From the NCBI GenBank assembly GCA_021397835.1, contig JAJFZO010000575.1:749001-813000 (forward strand): a DNA stretch of 64,000 nucleotides, written 5' to 3'. Of this stretch, positions 61,801-64,000 are shown piece by piece. The DNA is from Moringa oleifera (Eukaryota > Streptophyta > Magnoliopsida > Brassicales > Moringaceae). The first letter of the stretch is position 1, and each line of letters starts with the position of its first letter. A model generated the notes under the pieces. The model worked only from the letters and a program-made list of their open reading frames with translations, ran no database searches and was not told the origin of the DNA. A program made the position numbers and the translations under genes.

Positions 61801-63900
61801 CCCTAGAATTGCAAAGCAAGTTTCAAAAAATTTGTATATCTTCAAAAATACCAAAGTTAAATTCAACTCAAATCAAACTGATATGTATGCTGTAAAATTT
61901 AAGTAAAAGTGTCATATTATCAACATCTTGACCTTGTGAAATAGAACCCACCTTCAAGTGATTATAACTAATAAACCAGAAGGTATTTAAAATAACACAC
62001 AAGTCTTTAGATTATGTGCTGTTGTTTTCACTCAGCCTACACAAGGAATGCAACATTAAGGTCAATCAAGAAAACTGCTCTCCACATTTGAAGTTCCTCT
62101 GTGTTATGACTAGCAATTGAGATCACTAATCAGACTGTAATTAGTGCTTCCATTACCTAGCAGACCATATTACAGTCTAGATTGTTTATATGCATATAAG
62201 TATGTAATGTCAGTTCACTGATGACTGATCAGTATACATCAATAGGTTGTATCGGTTATGATTTATGTGCCAAATCATTAAACAATGTTAGCAGAATTCT
62301 TCTTTGCAACACCACAGACACAAGTATAGAATCTTTTATTTAATTTTCTATTCCCTCGCAGCTTAAGGATTGACAATAACAACCAAATCAAAGTAAGTCA
62401 ATATTGGTTTTTCTTTTTTTTTCTTTTTTTTTTTTCTAATCATTGACTGGCCTTTCCAATGTCTATTTCAAAGATAACCAAACTATGGACACCTTTAGAT
62501 ACAAGTTGGAGGGCCTTTTGGAGGGGGATAAAGAAGGAAACTTTCGGTTAAGTCCCTTTTCAAAAAGATTGTTGCTGTCCAAGAAGGAGAGGTGATGGAT
62601 CAAATACAGTGGAAATTAATTTGGAGGATTGAAGCACTGCCAAAAAGTGGCATTTGTTGCATGGGAGGTTACTTGAGGTAAACCTTTTAACCCTTGATGA
62701 TTTACCGAAAAGGGATTTACTCTTTCGAATAGATGCTTCTTATGCAAAGAACAAGCATAAACCATGAATCATGCAATGCTTTGGTGTAAATGGTCTCAAG
62801 AAATTTTGGAGAGTGTGTCGGTTCTGTTGGGGTAAGTTTGGGTTATGTCGGGATCAATGGCAGCAGATTTGAGGGCATGGGGAGGCATACGCTTCTCATT
62901 TTTTGGCTATCGTGGGGGCAGAGAAATAAGAGGTCTTTTGAAGGGATGGAAACGTTCCTTGATGTGTTAAGAAATAGATGGATTCATACACCTCAATTGT
63001 GGATAATGAAGGATTTTTTTATAAATAAAAAGGATCTTGTACAGTTCATAGATGTCCTCACTTTTAGATAGGATCTAATTCACTTTTTACATCAGCAGCA
63101 CCCCCTTGGTGCCCATAGCTAATATAAAGTTAATTTTGTTTCTCATTAAAAAAAAAAAAACAATACAAGTTTGCATTTCTAAATCTAGTTCAACTTCCTT
63201 GAGACAAAACATAAAACAACAATGACATAAAGAATTGCAATACATGGCGTAAAGAATATAATAATAATTCTACAGGTTAAAGGCATGCACACCTAGCTGA
63301 TGTTGCCAAGATATCTGGTTCTCCTGGATTAAATCGAACAGATATTACAGTGTCTGTTCCCCATGCAAAACTGTTCACTGGCTGAGACCTAATACGAGAT
63401 ATTACATTGTCATAGAATAAAGGCTATTACTTGCGTGCTTCATATAATTTACTAAGAAAAAAATCAGAAAAGAAAAATGAAAACTCGAAACCCGAACCTG
63501 TTGTGATTCCATATATCTACTTGAGCACCAGCTGTGGCAAAGAGATCACCATCCCACTGGTGATCAACAGCCCTAGGGGAAAAACAAAATTAAAAAGGGA
63601 ATTTCAAACTAAAAGAAAGCCGAGAATGGAATTTACTAATACTTCATAAAATTGCCCAAGAATATTAAGAAAGAGAATCCCCTGAGAGGTCACCATCCTT
63701 ACCAGAAGGCATTCTTCCAAACATAAACTGCTAGAGGCTGAAAACAAGAAAATACAAATTATTCAGGATGGTAAAAATGGAGTACAAAACACATTTGTTA
63801 CAACATATGACTATCACTAATATAGAATACCTTGGCTGTATCATCGGATGAGTCATACAAGTCCATAAGAGTAGGAACAGGGACATTCCAAAGCCGGACA
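55870..63900 (-). CDS. DCAF13: DCAF13/SOF1 WD40-repeat protein (C-terminal 320 residues; 5' part outside the window)
   Basis: Exons on the minus strand, 5' to 3': 63900-63831, 63737-63703, 63572-63498, 63388-63293, 61630-61567, 58544-58491, 57920-57835, 57747-57687, 57608-57544, 57404-57299, 56889-56801 and 56032-55870. Every junction is in frame. WD repeats are seen as [50 protein letters not shown] and [15 protein letters not shown]. The C-terminus is the Sof1 domain ([20 protein letters not shown], then [12 protein letters not shown]), ending IIKEIE. Yeast Sof1 and human DCAF13 act in small-subunit rRNA processing with the U3 snoRNP; DCAF13 is also a CUL4-DDB1 substrate receptor. The family is about 445 residues long, so roughly the first 125 residues lie beyond the right edge. 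Two introns carry LINE remnants. Confidence 0.95.
58750..61065 (-). mobile_element. LINE retrotransposon remnant with reverse transcriptase, in a DCAF13 intron
   Basis: On the minus strand, 5' to 3': a degenerate stretch (61065-60560), then a reverse transcriptase fragment with [19 protein letters not shown] and the catalytic-type FVDD (60552-60232), then linker blocks ([20 protein letters not shown], 59692-59492), then a zf-RVT block ([12 protein letters not shown], then [19 protein letters not shown], 59292-59008). Many stops and shifts and an apparent internal deletion before the reverse transcriptase make it inactive. It lies in the intron between exons 61630-61567 and 58544-58491, in the same orientation as the host gene. 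Its 3' untranslated end shares short stretches (CCTCATTYACAAAAT) with the ALA2-intron LINE, suggesting related subfamilies. Confidence 0.87.
62500..63159 (+). mobile_element. Second LINE remnant (3' end), antisense in another DCAF13 intron
   Basis: Plus-strand frames match the end of LINE ORF2: [16 protein letters not shown], then [27 protein letters not shown], and the terminal block [20 protein letters not shown] ending near 63071. A 3' UTR ends in an A12 tail at 63148-63159. Frame breaks are frequent. The remnant lies in the intron between exons 63388-63293 and 61630-61567, opposite in orientation to the host gene. The open frame at 62790-63071 is part of this element, not a gene. Confidence 0.82.
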
Positions 63901-64000
63901 CTGAACACAAATGATCCAGTTTTGGAAATTCAGTAGACTATCAACAAATTCTCAAAGTATAGAAATCTAAACTTCATTTCCAGCTTAACAGTGGAGGTAG

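Noticed and set aside
62790..63071. A possible novel 93-codon gene
   Set aside because: Its sequence ([15 protein letters not shown]) and the A-tail just downstream show that it is the end of a LINE ORF2.
1..64000. CRISPR arrays, rRNA genes, tRNA genes or bacterial operon features
   Set aside because: The window is plant nuclear DNA. I saw no regularly spaced repeats, no rRNA stretch and no convincing tRNA box pair, though tRNAs are hard to exclude by eye.

Overview
This is a plant nuclear segment, almost certainly from a eudicot. The evidence is intron-rich genes, AT-rich spacers, an EAR-type ERF, a DYW-class PPR gene, LINE and Copia retroelement remnants, and plant-specific families. A rosid, perhaps Malpighiales, would fit, but the sequence does not settle this. 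I rebuilt exon structures by reading splice sites by hand. All eight complete multi-exon coding sequences close in frame and match their family's usual length.

Layout. (1) 1.5-15.6 kb, minus: a 24-exon P4-ATPase of the ALA2 type, with a leader exon and TATA box near 16.4 kb and a LINE remnant in one intron. (2) 18.25-20.23 kb, minus: an intronless PPR-DYW gene. (3) 22.4-23.1 kb, minus: an ERF repressor ending in an EAR motif. (4) 23.2-28.6 kb: AT-rich spacer with several G-box elements. (5) 28.7-41.5 kb, plus: three tandem tyrosine-aminotransferase/SUR1-family genes with near-identical exon sizes. A shrunken Copia element lies between the second and third. (6) 42.3-44.4 kb, plus: a reticulon with a long N-terminal extension. 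(7) 45.2-47.0 kb, plus: a small OB-fold protein. (8) 49.1-50.4 kb, minus: an NFD6-like mitochondrial small protein. (9) 51.5-55.1 kb, plus: CBP20, the nuclear cap-binding subunit, with a canonical U12-type AT-AC intron. (10) 55.9 kb to the right edge, minus: a DCAF13/SOF1 WD40 gene cut by the window edge, carrying LINE remnants in two introns.

How the genes relate. Apart from the tandem aminotransferases, which probably share amino-acid or thiohydroximate-type chemistry, the neighbours look functionally unrelated. They cover lipid flipping, organelle RNA editing, transcriptional repression, ER shaping, cap binding and ribosome biogenesis. The main context signal is evolutionary. From memory of Arabidopsis locus numbers, the block interleaves genes that lie in separate clusters on chromosomes 2, 4 and 5. 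It therefore looks like a less fractionated version of an ancestral segment. I did not find a convincing novel multi-gene system. The best leads are the divergent aminotransferase trio, the U12 intron with a splice-completed upstream ORF in CBP20, and the interleaved synteny.
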